Assembly (NCBI RefSeq): GCF_001665685.1
Contig: NZ_LZTB01000058.1
Span: 62,001-126,000, forward strand
DNA from: Mycobacterium sp. 852013-50091_SCH5140682
Lineage (GTDB): Bacteria > Actinomycetota > Actinomycetes > Mycobacteriales > Mycobacteriaceae
Direction: 5' to 3'
Length of the DNA stretch: 64,000 nt
Every line of letters starts with the position of its first letter. Position 1 is the first letter of the stretch. A program made the translations under genes and the position numbers. The notes under the pieces were generated by a model that worked only from the letters and a program-made list of their open reading frames with translations, did no database searches and was not told where the DNA came from. Below are positions 50,692-59,621 of this stretch, in pieces.

Positions 50692-52175
50692 CCGTCACCC
50701 CGCATCGGACCGGACAACCGGTGCACCTGCTCCCTGGTCGCCGGGTACAGCTCACGCCACGTCGCATACAGATCGTCGTAGAGATCGCGGTTGCGCGCGT
50801 CGGGCTTGATCTCGCGGGCGATCTTGGCCCAGTCGGTGTCGGCAGGCACCAACCCCGTCCCGATCGCCGCCAGCAGGGCATCCCCGTAGCTGGCGCCGAT
50901 CCCCTGCTCCGGGATCAACTGCGGGCGGCCGGTGATGTCGCTGACCGCCTGCACCCAGATCGGGCTGCGCAGGCCACCGCCGACCGCGACTGTGCGGGCC
51001 CCGCTGTGGGCGTCGTCGAAACGCTCCAGAATCTGCCGGATCCCGAACGAAATCCCTTCGTAGGCAGCGCGGAACAGATGGCCGCGGCCGTGGCGCAAGG
51101 TCAGCCCGGCAACCACACCGCGGGCCTGAGGATCGAACACCGGCGTGCGCTCCCCCGCCAGGTACGGCAGCACCAACAACCCTTCACTGCCAGGCGGCAC
51201 ATCCCGGGCTTCGGCCACCAATTCCTCGAAGGACGCCCCGCCGGTGACGCCCTGAAGCCAGTTGATCAGGCTGCCCGCGGTCGAGGTACCCGCGGCCAGT
51301 GCCAGGGTGCCTCGTTCGACGCCTGCCGTGGTCCACAACGCCGGATCGCTGTAGTACTCGGCGATGACCTGCACCAGGAACATCGTCGATCCGTACATCA
51401 GCATCTGATCGCCGGGGCGCCGCACGCCGACCGAGAACGCCTCGGAATACGCGTCCACCGTTCCGGCCACCACCGGTGTCCCCACCGGCACGCCGGTGGC
51501 CGCCGCAGCCTGCGCGGTGACGGTACCCACCACCTCGCTGGGCCACACGAGTCGCGGCAGCGGCAGGTGTGCGCAGATCCGCTGCGCCCAGGGCAGATTC
51601 CACGCGTAGTCGCGGGTGGCGTAGAGCGGGTCGCACTGGCTTGCCGTGTGGTGGTCCATCACGTATTCGCCGGTGAGCTTGGCGGCGATGTACGAGTTGG
51701 ACCCGAACCAGCGCGTCGCACGATCGAACACCTCGGGCTCGTGGCGACGCACCCATTCCAGCTTGGGACCGACCGCCTGACTGGACAGCAGGGTGCCGGC
51801 CTGCCGCAGGATCTCGGCCTCGCCGAACTCGGCGGTCAACGCGGCGATCTCCGCTGCGGCGCGGGTGTCGATGCCGTACAGGATCGCCGGGCGCAGCGGG
51901 CGCAGATCGTCGTCGCACAACACCAGGCAGGGGCCGACACCGCTGACGCACATGCCTGCCAGCGCCGCCCCGCTCGGCATGTGCGCCATCAGTGCCGTGC
52001 TGATCCCGCAAACCTCACGCCACCACAGGTTTTCCGCATCGACCTCGGCCCACCCAGGTCGCGGTAGGTCCATGGAGTGCGCAACCGTTTCGGTGGCAAT
52101 GACCGAACCTGACGTGTCGACGAGGACACCTTTGGTGCTTCCGGTCCCCATGTCGATTCCGAGCAGCACCTCCAC
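50688..52175 (-). CDS. FGGY family carbohydrate kinase
   Basis: 495 residues from the GTG at 52175 (GTG 52169 is an alternative). The N-terminal phosphate loop GIDMGTGSTKG, the catalytic aspartate in AGTVDAYSEA and the C-terminal GGGLRSPIWVQ with the adenine-binding region are intact. It phosphorylates a ketose or polyol, likely the product of the dehydrogenase. Xylulose, erythrulose or another tetrose/pentose are possible. It follows the thioesterase gene by 10 bp, so those two are probably one transcript. Confidence 0.88.
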   Translation of the reverse strand: MEVLLGIDMGTGSTKGVLVDTSGSVIATETVAHSMDLPRPGWAEVDAENLWWREVCGISTALMAHMPSGAALAGMCVSGVGPCLVLCDDDLRPLRPAILYGIDTRAAAEIAALTAEFGEAEILRQAGTLLSSQAVGPKLEWVRRHEPEVFDRATRWFGSNSYIAAKLTGEYVMDHHTASQCDPLYATRDYAWNLPWAQRICAHLPLPRLVWPSEVVGTVTAQAAAATGVPVGTPVVAGTVDAYSEAFSVGVRRPGDQMLMYGSTMFLVQVIAEYYSDPALWTTAGVERGTLALAAGTSTAGSLINWLQGVTGGASFEELVAEARDVPPGSEGLLVLPYLAGERTPVFDPQARGVVAGLTLRHGRGHLFRAAYEGISFGIRQILERFDDAHSGARTVAVGGGLRSPIWVQAVSDITGRPQLIPEQGIGASYGDALLAAIGTGLVPADTDWAKIAREIKPDARNRDLYDDLYATWRELYPATREQVHRLSGPMRGDG

Positions 52176-52185
52176 GCCGACAACC

Positions 52186-53022
52186 CTACGACGGCGCTGG
52201 TGCCCCGGAGACAGAGCGCTCCGGAAAAGGATCATTGGCAAAGTCGATCTGCGCCTCGGGGTTGCTGACGGCCGTGATGAGGCCCGTGCCGAATGCGCCG
52301 GCGCTGTCGAACAACGTCGAGGCCCCCACTGCGACGCCGTCGGCGGCCCAATGCGAGTCCGCCTGCACGCCGATCCAGTCGTCGAGCGGAAGCCGGGCCA
52401 GTGCCACGGTGAGATCACCATTGATGTAGCCGACGCCCGCGGTCCCCAGGTTGGTAACCAGGCTGGTGCCTTCGGCTGCCATCGCCGCCCGCACGAACGG
52501 GGAGTTCGGCCGGCCGTCGACGACCGAGATGGTTCGGTTGATGAACCGTTTGCGCGACGCATTCTGATGATCGGCGATGGTGCCGCCCCAACCGGCTTCG
52601 TCGCTGCCCATGAGCGTTCTCTGCGTCGCATCCAGCGTGGCCGGTGCCGCGAATTCCGGTGCCGCGAACCATTCCTCGCCGCGCGGGGCCGATGACCTCC
52701 GATACTGCACGAGCGTCGCCTTGGCCACCGTGACGCCGTCCTGCACCAGCTCGCACTCCGAATTCCGCACGCGCCGACCGTCGCGCACCAACGCGACCTT
52801 GGTGGTGGTCGGCACCCCACGGGCCGCCTTGAACAGGTCGACGGTCAGCCGCGCAGGCAGGAACTCCGCCACGCCGTATGCGGACTCGAGCGCGCGGGCG
52901 GCCAGGCCGACCAGCGCCGGGCCGTTGAGGTGGTCTTCACCCCAGTGGCTCTGCGCGAATGTCGTCGGCACGAACCGGTCCTGATCGGATTGGGTGAAAT
53001 GCGTGGCACGCTCGGTCATCAC
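52186..53022 (-). CDS. Acyl-CoA thioesterase family protein
   Basis: 278 residues (ATG at 53022 or 53019). Two hotdog halves; the N-terminal TFAQSHWGEDHLNGPALVGLAARAL helix block and the FLPARLTVDLFKAARGVPTTTKV strand fit TesB/PaaI-like thioesterases. Its place between a LysR gene and a sugar kinase is unexpected; no acyl-CoA pathway is visible here. Possibly regulated by the divergent LysR protein 81 bp away. Confidence 0.75.
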   Translation of the reverse strand: MMTERATHFTQSDQDRFVPTTFAQSHWGEDHLNGPALVGLAARALESAYGVAEFLPARLTVDLFKAARGVPTTTKVALVRDGRRVRNSECELVQDGVTVAKATLVQYRRSSAPRGEEWFAAPEFAAPATLDATQRTLMGSDEAGWGGTIADHQNASRKRFINRTISVVDGRPNSPFVRAAMAAEGTSLVTNLGTAGVGYINGDLTVALARLPLDDWIGVQADSHWAADGVAVGASTLFDSAGAFGTGLITAVSNPEAQIDFANDPFPERSVSGAPAPS

Positions 53023-53103
53023 CGCATCGTCGCATATGAGCTAACTATCAGGTTGAGCGCATCGATATAGACAGAATGTTCACGATATGCGGACAATTGC
53101 TCT

Positions 53104-54015
53104 GTGGACACCCGCCGACTGCAGTTGCTGCTGGCCCTGTCGCGCCTGGGCTCGATGCGAGCGGTCGCGGAGGTGCACCACCTGACCACCTCGACGGTGT
53201 CGCAGCAGATCGCTGCGCTGGCCAAGGACACCGGCGCGCAGCTCATCGAACCCGACGGTCGCAACGTGCGCCTCACGCCGGCGGGTCTGCGGCTCGCCGA
53301 GCACGCGGTCACCATCCTCGCCGCCGTCGACAGTGCGCGGCTGGACCTCGACCCGGATGCCGAACCGGCAGGCACCATCCGCATCGGCGGGTTCGCCACC
53401 GCCATTCGCGTGTCGCTGCTTCCGGTGCTGGCCGACATCGCCCGCACCCACCCGCGCGTCGAGGCGATCATCAGTGAGTACGAGCCCATCGAGGCCTTCC
53501 GCCGGCTCGTGGACAACGACCTCGACATGGCGCTGACCTACGACTACAACCTGGCGCCGGCCTCCCCAGACCCTGTGCTGGAATCGTGGCCGCTGTGGTC
53601 CACCCGATGGGGACTGGTCGTGCCGGCCGACGCATCGGACTCGGTGGATCTCGTCGACTACGCCGAGCGCACGTGGATCGTCAACTCCCGCAACACCGCC
53701 GACGAGGACGCGGTACGGACCCTCGCCGCCCTGTCGGGCTTCATTCCGAGGATCGCCCACCAGATCGACACCCTCGATCTCGTCGAGGACCTCGTCCTGT
53801 CCGGCTACGGCGTCGGGCTGCTGCCCGTGGACCGTGCTCCGCGCGACGGTCTGAAGGTGTTGCCGCTCAACACCCCTGAGGTGATCATGACGACCTATGT
53901 GGTGACCCGGCGCGGACGCTCCGGGTGGCCTCCGCTACGGCTCGTGCTCGACCGACTGCGTCCCGCCGACACCCGGCCCACGTCGTTGCGGCACTGGCCC
54001 AGGATGTCCGAATAA
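53104..54015 (+). CDS. LysR family transcriptional regulator
   Basis: 303 residues from the GTG at 53104. N-terminal winged helix (RRLQLLLALSRLGSMRAVAEVHHLTTSTVSQQIAALA, about 3-40) and a periplasmic-binding-like effector domain. It is divergent from the thioesterase gene; the gap contains CGATAT twice (53063 and 53083), 20 bp apart, a weak candidate site. Effector unknown. Confidence 0.9.
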   Translation: MDTRRLQLLLALSRLGSMRAVAEVHHLTTSTVSQQIAALAKDTGAQLIEPDGRNVRLTPAGLRLAEHAVTILAAVDSARLDLDPDAEPAGTIRIGGFATAIRVSLLPVLADIARTHPRVEAIISEYEPIEAFRRLVDNDLDMALTYDYNLAPASPDPVLESWPLWSTRWGLVVPADASDSVDLVDYAERTWIVNSRNTADEDAVRTLAALSGFIPRIAHQIDTLDLVEDLVLSGYGVGLLPVDRAPRDGLKVLPLNTPEVIMTTYVVTRRGRSGWPPLRLVLDRLRPADTRPTSLRHWPRMSE

Positions 54016-54025
54016 CCAAAGCTGC

Positions 54026-54733
54026 CTACGCCCTTCGGCCAGGCACCTGCCCGTGCAGCCACTGCTGTTGGCGCCGAACGAAATCCGCATCGACGACCGT
54101 GCCGTGGCCCGGTACGAACAGTGCGTCGGGTCCTGCCGCGGCAAGCACGACGTCCAAGGTCGAGGGCCACGCCACGACGTCGGAGTGCTCATCGATGGCC
54201 GGATCGCCGGACTCCTCGACGAGATCTCCGCAGAACACAACGGTGCGTTGGCCGGGCACCACGACAATGAGGTCGTGGTCGGTGTGGCCTCGTCCGGGAT
54301 GGCTCACCGTCACGCTGCGGCCGCCGAGATCCACTGTCGTGTCGTGAGTCCCGTGCAGCGGTGTGCGCAGAGCCTGGATCGTCTCATCCACCTGCACCGG
54401 GTCGGCACCGTAGCGCAGCGCCTCGGCCCGCAGGTCCGCCCGGCCGTTGGACAGGGTCTCGATCACCTCCGGGGCGCAATGAATCCGCGCCCCGGTGAAC
54501 TGCGCACTGCCGAGCACGTGATCGAAGTGATTGTGGGTCAGCACAATCTGGCCGACGGGCCGGCCGGTCAGGACGTGAACATCCGCCTCGATCGCTCTGG
54601 CCTCGGCCAGAGTGCTTGCAGAATCGACCAGCAGCACGTCGTTGTCGCCGGCCACCAGGCCGACCGTCACGTCCAGGAACGGTAACCGGGCCCGCCACAC
54701 GCCCTGCGCCAACGGCTCCCAGTCGAAGTTCAC
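54026..54733 (-). CDS. MBL-fold metallo-hydrolase
   Basis: 235 residues from the GTG at 54733, which overlaps the xylulokinase stop by 4 bp (GTGA). The zinc motif HNHFDH is near residue 62, with further ligands in HPGRGHTDHD, GDLVEES and PGHG. Subtle B-lactamase-like hydrolases act on thioesters, esters or lactones. Coupling to a sugar kinase suggests a sugar lactone or a metabolite-repair role, but this is inference. Confidence 0.85.
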   Translation of the reverse strand: MNFDWEPLAQGVWRARLPFLDVTVGLVAGDNDVLLVDSASTLAEARAIEADVHVLTGRPVGQIVLTHNHFDHVLGSAQFTGARIHCAPEVIETLSNGRADLRAEALRYGADPVQVDETIQALRTPLHGTHDTTVDLGGRSVTVSHPGRGHTDHDLIVVVPGQRTVVFCGDLVEESGDPAIDEHSDVVAWPSTLDVVLAAAGPDALFVPGHGTVVDADFVRRQQQWLHGQVPGRRA

Positions 54734-56127
54734 TGACCGAGCGTCAGCGGCTGCGCCGCCAGGTACTGCTCGAAGACCTGCGGAGTCGGCGGCGCCGTGT
54801 ACGGCGTGATGGGGCCGAGGCTCCACGCCGGCGGCGCATCCTGCTTGCTCAACGCCCAGGCCGCCTGGCGGGCGGCACCGAGCGCGACGTACTCGTCAGG
54901 CCGTGGCACGTGTACGGGGCGACCCCAGATGGCCGGGGCGATCCGCCGCACCGCTTCCGAACGGGCGCCTCCGCCGACCAGGATGATGCGGTCGACGCTG
55001 ACGCCGTAGCTGACGATCTTGTCGATGCAGTACGCCATCGACGCCAAGAGCCCCTCCACTCCAGCGCGGGCGAGGTTGGCGGAGTTGAAGTTCCGCGCCG
55101 TCACACCGTGCAGTGCACCGCGGGCCTGGGGAAGATTCGGTGAGCGTTCGCCTTCCAGATAGGGCACCAGCGTCAAGCCGTCGGCTCCCGGCGGTGCCGA
55201 AAGCGCCAACCGGTCGAACTCGTCGTAGTCCACCCGCAGCATGGCGGCCGTGGCGGCCAGCACCGGTGCCCCGTTGAGCGTGCAGACCAGCGGCAACTGC
55301 CGCCCCGTGGCATCGGCGAATCCGGCGACGATCCCGTCCGGATCATGTGGTGCGGCGTCGCCGACAGCACTGACCACTCCCGAGGTGCCGAGCGATACGA
55401 CACAGTCCCCCGGCCCCGCGCCAAGACCGAGCGCGGCGGCGGCATTGTCTCCGGCGCCGGGCGCGAGCAGCGCACCGCCCGGCAGGGTCCCCGCGATCTC
55501 CGCCGGGCCGAGCACCGCGGGCAGCGCGGGCCGACGCCCACGCATCGCCAGCTCCAGCAAGTCTTCGCGGTAGTTGTCGGTCTCCGCCGAGAAGTAGCCG
55601 GTGCCGCTCGCGTCGCTGCGGTCAGTGCGCAGGTCGGCGATGTCGGTCGAGCCACTCAGCCGCCAGGTCAGCCAATCATGCGGCAGGCACACCGCTGCCG
55701 TGGCATCGGCGTGGGCCTGCTCGTTGTCGACCAACCATCGCAGTTTGCTCGCGGTGATCGCCGCGACGGGCACAACGCCAACGCGGTTCGCCCATTCGGC
55801 AGGGCCGCCCAGCTCGTCGACCAGCTGTGCCCCGCTGGCGGCCGAACGGGTGTCATTCCACAGCAAGGCATCTCGCACCACGGCCCCGGACCGGTCGAGG
55901 CACACCATGCCGTGCTGCTGGGCGCCGACGGCCAGCGCCTCGACGTCGTCGAGACCGCCGACCGCGGCGATGGTCGTCTGCAGAGCTGCCCACCAGTGCT
56001 GCGGGTCTATCTCGGTTCCGCCGGGATGCGGTGTCGACGCAGAGCGCGCCACCGCGCCGCTGTCAGCGTCGCAGACCACGATCTTGCACGATTGGGTGGA
56101 TGAGTCGATGCCGGCAACAAGAGCCAC
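54730..56127 (-). CDS. xylB: Xylulokinase-like FGGY kinase
   Basis: 465 residues from the GTG at 56127. Phosphate loop GIDSSTQSCK (xylulokinases usually have GIDSSTQSTK), catalytic Asp in APGAGDNAAAALG, and the C-terminal VGGGARSEAVRRIAPAIWG block. The MPHDW-like LPHDWLTWRL segment is typical of xylulokinase. It makes D-xylulose 5-phosphate for the pentose phosphate route. It is the second FGGY kinase in the region. Confidence 0.88.
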   Translation of the reverse strand: MALVAGIDSSTQSCKIVVCDADSGAVARSASTPHPGGTEIDPQHWWAALQTTIAAVGGLDDVEALAVGAQQHGMVCLDRSGAVVRDALLWNDTRSAASGAQLVDELGGPAEWANRVGVVPVAAITASKLRWLVDNEQAHADATAAVCLPHDWLTWRLSGSTDIADLRTDRSDASGTGYFSAETDNYREDLLELAMRGRRPALPAVLGPAEIAGTLPGGALLAPGAGDNAAAALGLGAGPGDCVVSLGTSGVVSAVGDAAPHDPDGIVAGFADATGRQLPLVCTLNGAPVLAATAAMLRVDYDEFDRLALSAPPGADGLTLVPYLEGERSPNLPQARGALHGVTARNFNSANLARAGVEGLLASMAYCIDKIVSYGVSVDRIILVGGGARSEAVRRIAPAIWGRPVHVPRPDEYVALGAARQAAWALSKQDAPPAWSLGPITPYTAPPTPQVFEQYLAAQPLTLGQ

Positions 56128-56249
56128 GCCCGAGAAGCTACACCGATACGGCCGGTTCTGGTCAGCGCTTGGGCTGCGTTGCGGGTTCAGTACCCGACCG
56201 GTTCGCCGCAACAGGTTTGCGGTAGCGCCGCCGCGGAAACACCTAGACC

Positions 56250-57065
56250 ATGCTGATCAGACGAATTGCCCGGCCCATGCTGGCGACCACGTTCATCGCC
56301 CGCGGCGTGGATGCGCTGCGGAGCCCCAAACCTGCCGCAGACGCCGCCCGGCCCGTCGTGGGCGCCGTCCGCAAGCTGCCGCCCCCCGTCGCGCCCACCT
56401 CGGTACCCGAAGCCGAAACCGTCGCCAAGGTGAACGCGGCGGTTCAGATCGGCGGCGGTCTGTTGCTGGCCACCGGCCGGATGCCGCGACTGGCCTCAGG
56501 ATTGCTCGCGCTCACGGTGATCCCCGGAGGCCTCGGTAGCCACGCCTTCTGGTCCGAATCCGACCCTGAGCGGCAAGCCGAACAACGCCGGGCGTTCCTC
56601 ACCGACGTCAGCCTGATCGGCGGACTGATCATCGCCGCGGCCGACACCGAGGGCAAACCGTCGCTGGCATGGCGCGGACGCCGGGCCGCCCGCGCCGCGT
56701 CGGCAACGGTCGCCGCGGCCTGGCCGCTCGGAGAGTCGACCGGACAGTCCCTGGCCGACAGCGACGTCGCCGAGAAGCTCGGCCATGGCTTGCAGATCGG
56801 CGCCGAGCGCGGCCGAGAACTTGCCGAAGCTGCTCGGGAGCGCGCCGTCGAACTGGCCCAGGTGGCCCGCGATCGCGGCCCCGATCTGGCTCAGGCTGCC
56901 GGCGAACGGGCCTCCGAATTGGCCCACGTGGCCCGCGAACGTGGCCCCGAACTTGCCCAGGCCGCCGGCGAACGGGCGTCGACCGTGGCCGACGTCGCTC
57001 GCGAACGCGGCGCGGAACTGGGCGAGATGGTGCGCGCACAGCTCAACGAGCGCCGCGGGCGGTAG
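56250..57065 (+). CDS. DoxX-like membrane protein with seven 11-residue C-terminal repeats
   Basis: 271 residues. Residues 1-140 resemble a DoxX-type membrane domain (RPMLATTFIARGVDALRSP, then AAVQIGGGLLLATGRMPRLAS). After a linker, residues 188-264 are seven tandem 11-mers of the type (G/A)xELAxxARER, alternating GP- and AS-starting units, so DNA repeats every 66 bp. Eleven-residue periods form amphipathic helices as in apolipoproteins and LEA proteins. Function unknown; membrane or envelope coating is plausible. Confidence 0.8.
   Translation: MLIRRIARPMLATTFIARGVDALRSPKPAADAARPVVGAVRKLPPPVAPTSVPEAETVAKVNAAVQIGGGLLLATGRMPRLASGLLALTVIPGGLGSHAFWSESDPERQAEQRRAFLTDVSLIGGLIIAAADTEGKPSLAWRGRRAARAASATVAAAWPLGESTGQSLADSDVAEKLGHGLQIGAERGRELAEAARERAVELAQVARDRGPDLAQAAGERASELAHVARERGPELAQAAGERASTVADVARERGAELGEMVRAQLNERRGR
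56811..57041 (+). repeat. Coding tandem repeat, 33-bp units in 66-bp superunits
   Basis: Seven 33-bp units encode the 11-residue repeats of the DoxX-like protein. Units 3 and 5 (GPDLAQAAGER and GPELAQAAGER) and units 4 and 6 are most alike, giving a 66-bp superrepeat. Copy number may vary between strains. Confidence 0.8.
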
Positions 57066-57074
57066 TTTGGCTGT

Positions 57075-57563
57075 ATGACGACGGGTGACTTCCAGCCGCA
57101 ACCGGGACAGTACGGCCAGCCAGGATTTCCGCCGCACGGGGCTCAGCAGCCGGGCGGTCTGGCCGCGCGTTTCTTCGCGCGGATCATCGACGGGATCCTG
57201 GTGGGCATCGTCTCCATCGTGCTGTCGGTGGTGACGGATTCGCTGTCGAGCTACTGGGTGACCGGATTGTTCACGGGCCTACTGAGTTTCGTCTATTTCG
57301 TGCTGTTTGAGACAACTAGCGGCTGGACTCCCGGTAAGCGCTTGCTCGGGCTGGCGGTCCACGGGCCCGGCGGTGCCGCCAAACCCACCGCTGCGCAATC
57401 GGCGATCCGAAATGCGTTCACCCTCTTGCCGATCATCCCGTTCATCGGCGGGTTCCTCGGCATCGTGGCGATCATCGTGATCGCGGTGACCATCAGCAGC
57501 AGCCCGACCAAGCAGGGCAAGCATGACGAACTCGCCGGCGGCACCCAGGTCGTCAAGAGCTGA
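57075..57563 (+). CDS. RDD family membrane protein
   Basis: 162 residues. A Gln/Pro/Gly-rich N-terminus (about 1-30) precedes GLAARFFARIIDGILVG, the RDD motif region in which the second acidic residue starts helix 1, then three to four helices with the TPGKRLLGL loop. RDD proteins are of unclear role, some proposed as ion exchangers. It follows the DoxX-like gene by 9 bp. Confidence 0.85.
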   Translation: MTTGDFQPQPGQYGQPGFPPHGAQQPGGLAARFFARIIDGILVGIVSIVLSVVTDSLSSYWVTGLFTGLLSFVYFVLFETTSGWTPGKRLLGLAVHGPGGAAKPTAAQSAIRNAFTLLPIIPFIGGFLGIVAIIVIAVTISSSPTKQGKHDELAGGTQVVKS

Positions 57564-57567
57564 GCCG

Positions 57568-58995
57568 TCACACCACCAGGCTGAGCAGGAGCACGAACAA
57601 CAGACCGGCGACCGACAACACGGTCTCCATCAACGACCACGTCTTGATGGTCTGACTCACGGTGAGCCGGAAATACTGGTTCACCAACCAGAATCCGGCG
57701 TCATTGACGTGCGAGAAGAACAGTGAGCCCGCACCGACCGCGAGCACGACGAGCGATGTCTGCCCCGTGCTCATGCCTTCGACCAGGCCGAGCACCAACG
57801 CCGAGGCGGTGATGGTGGCCACCGTCGCCGAGCCTGTGGCCAACCGGATCAGCACCGCCAGCACCCAGGCCAACAGGATGACCGAGATGTTGACGTTCTC
57901 GGCCCAGCGGGCCAGCATCGTGCCGATCCCGCTGTCGACCAGAACCTGTTTGAACCCGCCACCGGCAGCGACGATCAAGATGATGCCTGCGACCGGCGGC
58001 AAGCCCGACTCGACACACTTGGTGATGGCCGCGCGCGACATCCCGGCGCCGCGGCCCAGCGTGATCATGCCGACGACGACCGCGATGAGCAACGCCACCA
58101 GCGGAGTGCCCAGCACGTCGAAGGTGACCCGCAGCCACTGCTTCTTGTTGTCGATGAAGATGTCGCACAAGGCTTTCCCCATCATCAACACGACGGGGAG
58201 CAGAACGCTGAACATGGTGATGCCGAACGACGGGCGCCGTGCGTCCTCCGCATCATCACGGTCCCCTTCGAAGGTGTCCGGGGCATCGACGACAACCCAG
58301 CGGCCCGCCAGCTTTCCGAACAACGGACCGGCGACCACCACCGTCGGCACCGCGACCAGTACACCGAGCCCCAGTGTCACGCCGAGATCGGCGTGCAGCA
58401 GGTCGATCGCGGTGAGCGGGCCCGGGTGCGGCGGCACGAAACCGTGCATCGCCGACAGACCGGCCAGCGCCGGGATGCCGACGGTGATGAGCGACAGGTG
58501 CGAACGCCGCGCCACCAGGTAGATCACCGGCATGAGGAGCACCAGGCCGATCTCGAAGAACATCGGCAGCCCGATGATGGCGCCCACCAGGGCCATCGCC
58601 CACGGCAGCATCCTGGGTGAGGCGTGCCCGACGATGGTGTCGACGATCTCGTCCGCACCACCGGAATCGGCGAGCAATTTGGCGAACATCGCGCCGAGGG
58701 CGATGAGGATGCCCACACCGGCTGCCGTGGAACCGAATCCGTCGCTGAACGAGGTGATCACCGTGGGCAGGCTCTGCTTGACGGTGTCGCCGGTGAACAC
58801 GCTGAGGATCAGAGGGACGACACCCACGGTCAAGGCACCGAAGATCAGCGCGAGGAACGGGTGCAGTTTCACCCACGAGATGAGCACCACGATCACGGCG
58901 ATACCGGCCAGGAATGCCACGATCAGTTCCCAGCCCGGTGCGACCGGCTCCGGCAGTTTCGCGCCCTCGGCGAGGACGTGCAGCGCGGGGTTCAC
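57568..58995 (-). CDS. gntP: Gluconate:H+ symporter, GntP family
   Basis: 475 residues from a GTG that overlaps the gluconokinase stop by 4 bp (GTGA). About 12-14 membrane helices; motifs include GLPMFFEIGLVLLMPV and GFVPPHPGPLTAIDLL, both typical of GntP transporters. It imports D-gluconate, which the preceding kinase phosphorylates. Confidence 0.93.
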   Translation of the reverse strand: MNPALHVLAEGAKLPEPVAPGWELIVAFLAGIAVIVVLISWVKLHPFLALIFGALTVGVVPLILSVFTGDTVKQSLPTVITSFSDGFGSTAAGVGILIALGAMFAKLLADSGGADEIVDTIVGHASPRMLPWAMALVGAIIGLPMFFEIGLVLLMPVIYLVARRSHLSLITVGIPALAGLSAMHGFVPPHPGPLTAIDLLHADLGVTLGLGVLVAVPTVVVAGPLFGKLAGRWVVVDAPDTFEGDRDDAEDARRPSFGITMFSVLLPVVLMMGKALCDIFIDNKKQWLRVTFDVLGTPLVALLIAVVVGMITLGRGAGMSRAAITKCVESGLPPVAGIILIVAAGGGFKQVLVDSGIGTMLARWAENVNISVILLAWVLAVLIRLATGSATVATITASALVLGLVEGMSTGQTSLVVLAVGAGSLFFSHVNDAGFWLVNQYFRLTVSQTIKTWSLMETVLSVAGLLFVLLLSLVV

Positions 58996-59498
58996 TGTTC
59001 GCCCCGCACCGGCGAGGTGGCGGCGACGTAGGTGTCGACGATCGCGTCGATGTTCTGGTCTACGTCGATGGTGATGCCGGCCTCGTCGGGATCCAGCGGC
59101 TCCAGCGTCTCGAACTGCGAGTTGAGCAGTGCGGCAGGCATGAAGTGACCGGGACGGCTGGCCTGCCGGTGGCTGATCACCTCCGGCGTGCCGGTCAGAT
59201 GCAGGAACTGCACGTCCGGGCAGTGCCGTCGTAGCTGGTCGCGGTACTTGCGCTTGAGTGCCGAGCAGCTCATCACGCCGCCGTCATGGTGATCGGCCAA
59301 CCATTGACCGATGGTCTCCAGCCACGGATAGCGGTCGTCGTCGTCGAGCGGATGCCCGGCCGCCATCTTGGCGATGTTGGCCGGCGGGTGGAAATCGTCC
59401 GCGTCGCCGAACGGCACGCGTAGCCGTTGCGCCAATGCCGCGCCGACCGTCGATTTTCCTGAACCCGAAACGCCCATGATGACGATTGGTGATCCCAT
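58992..59498 (-). CDS. gntK: Gluconokinase
   Basis: 168 residues from the ATG at 59498 (GAGG 8 bases upstream; a GTG at 59507 is possible). P-loop GVSGSGKST near residues 8-16, then GDADDFHPPANIAKM and the DRYPWLETIGQWL block, the hallmark of GntK. It makes 6-phosphogluconate for the pentose phosphate or Entner-Doudoroff route. Operon with gntP. Confidence 0.95.
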   Translation of the reverse strand: MGSPIVIMGVSGSGKSTVGAALAQRLRVPFGDADDFHPPANIAKMAAGHPLDDDDRYPWLETIGQWLADHHDGGVMSCSALKRKYRDQLRRHCPDVQFLHLTGTPEVISHRQASRPGHFMPAALLNSQFETLEPLDPDEAGITIDVDQNIDAIVDTYVAATSPVRGEQ

Positions 59499-59600
59499 GC
59501 ACTCCACCTCACGGTTGTGTTTGCCGTCACAAAGCCTGCCTCAAAAGTCATACGTTTGCAAGCTTTCCTGTAAGTAATCTGTTTTTACTCCACGTCGACG

Positions 59601-59613
59601 CGTGTATGACACG
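59601..59613. promoter_or_regulatory. Palindrome CGTGT-N3-ACACG upstream of the GntR gene
   Basis: A perfect 5-bp inverted repeat, 8 bp before the GTG start of the GntR gene and in the gap it shares with gntK. FadR-type GntR proteins bind short palindromes of this size, so autoregulation and control of gntKP is plausible. Confidence 0.4.
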
Positions 59614-59621
59614 ATGTATCC

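Noticed and set aside
50688..52820. 710-residue frame containing the FGGY kinase
   Set aside because: The N-terminal 215 residues are out-of-frame thioesterase sequence; the kinase begins at about GTG 52175 with its phosphate loop.
53063..53088. CGATAT direct repeats upstream of the LysR gene as a LysR box
   Set aside because: No clear T-N11-A palindrome is present, so it is mentioned only in the gene note.
56128..56249. TTGCGG/CCGCAA inverted hexamers in the xylB/DoxX gap
   Set aside because: Short arms far apart in GC-rich DNA are expected by chance.
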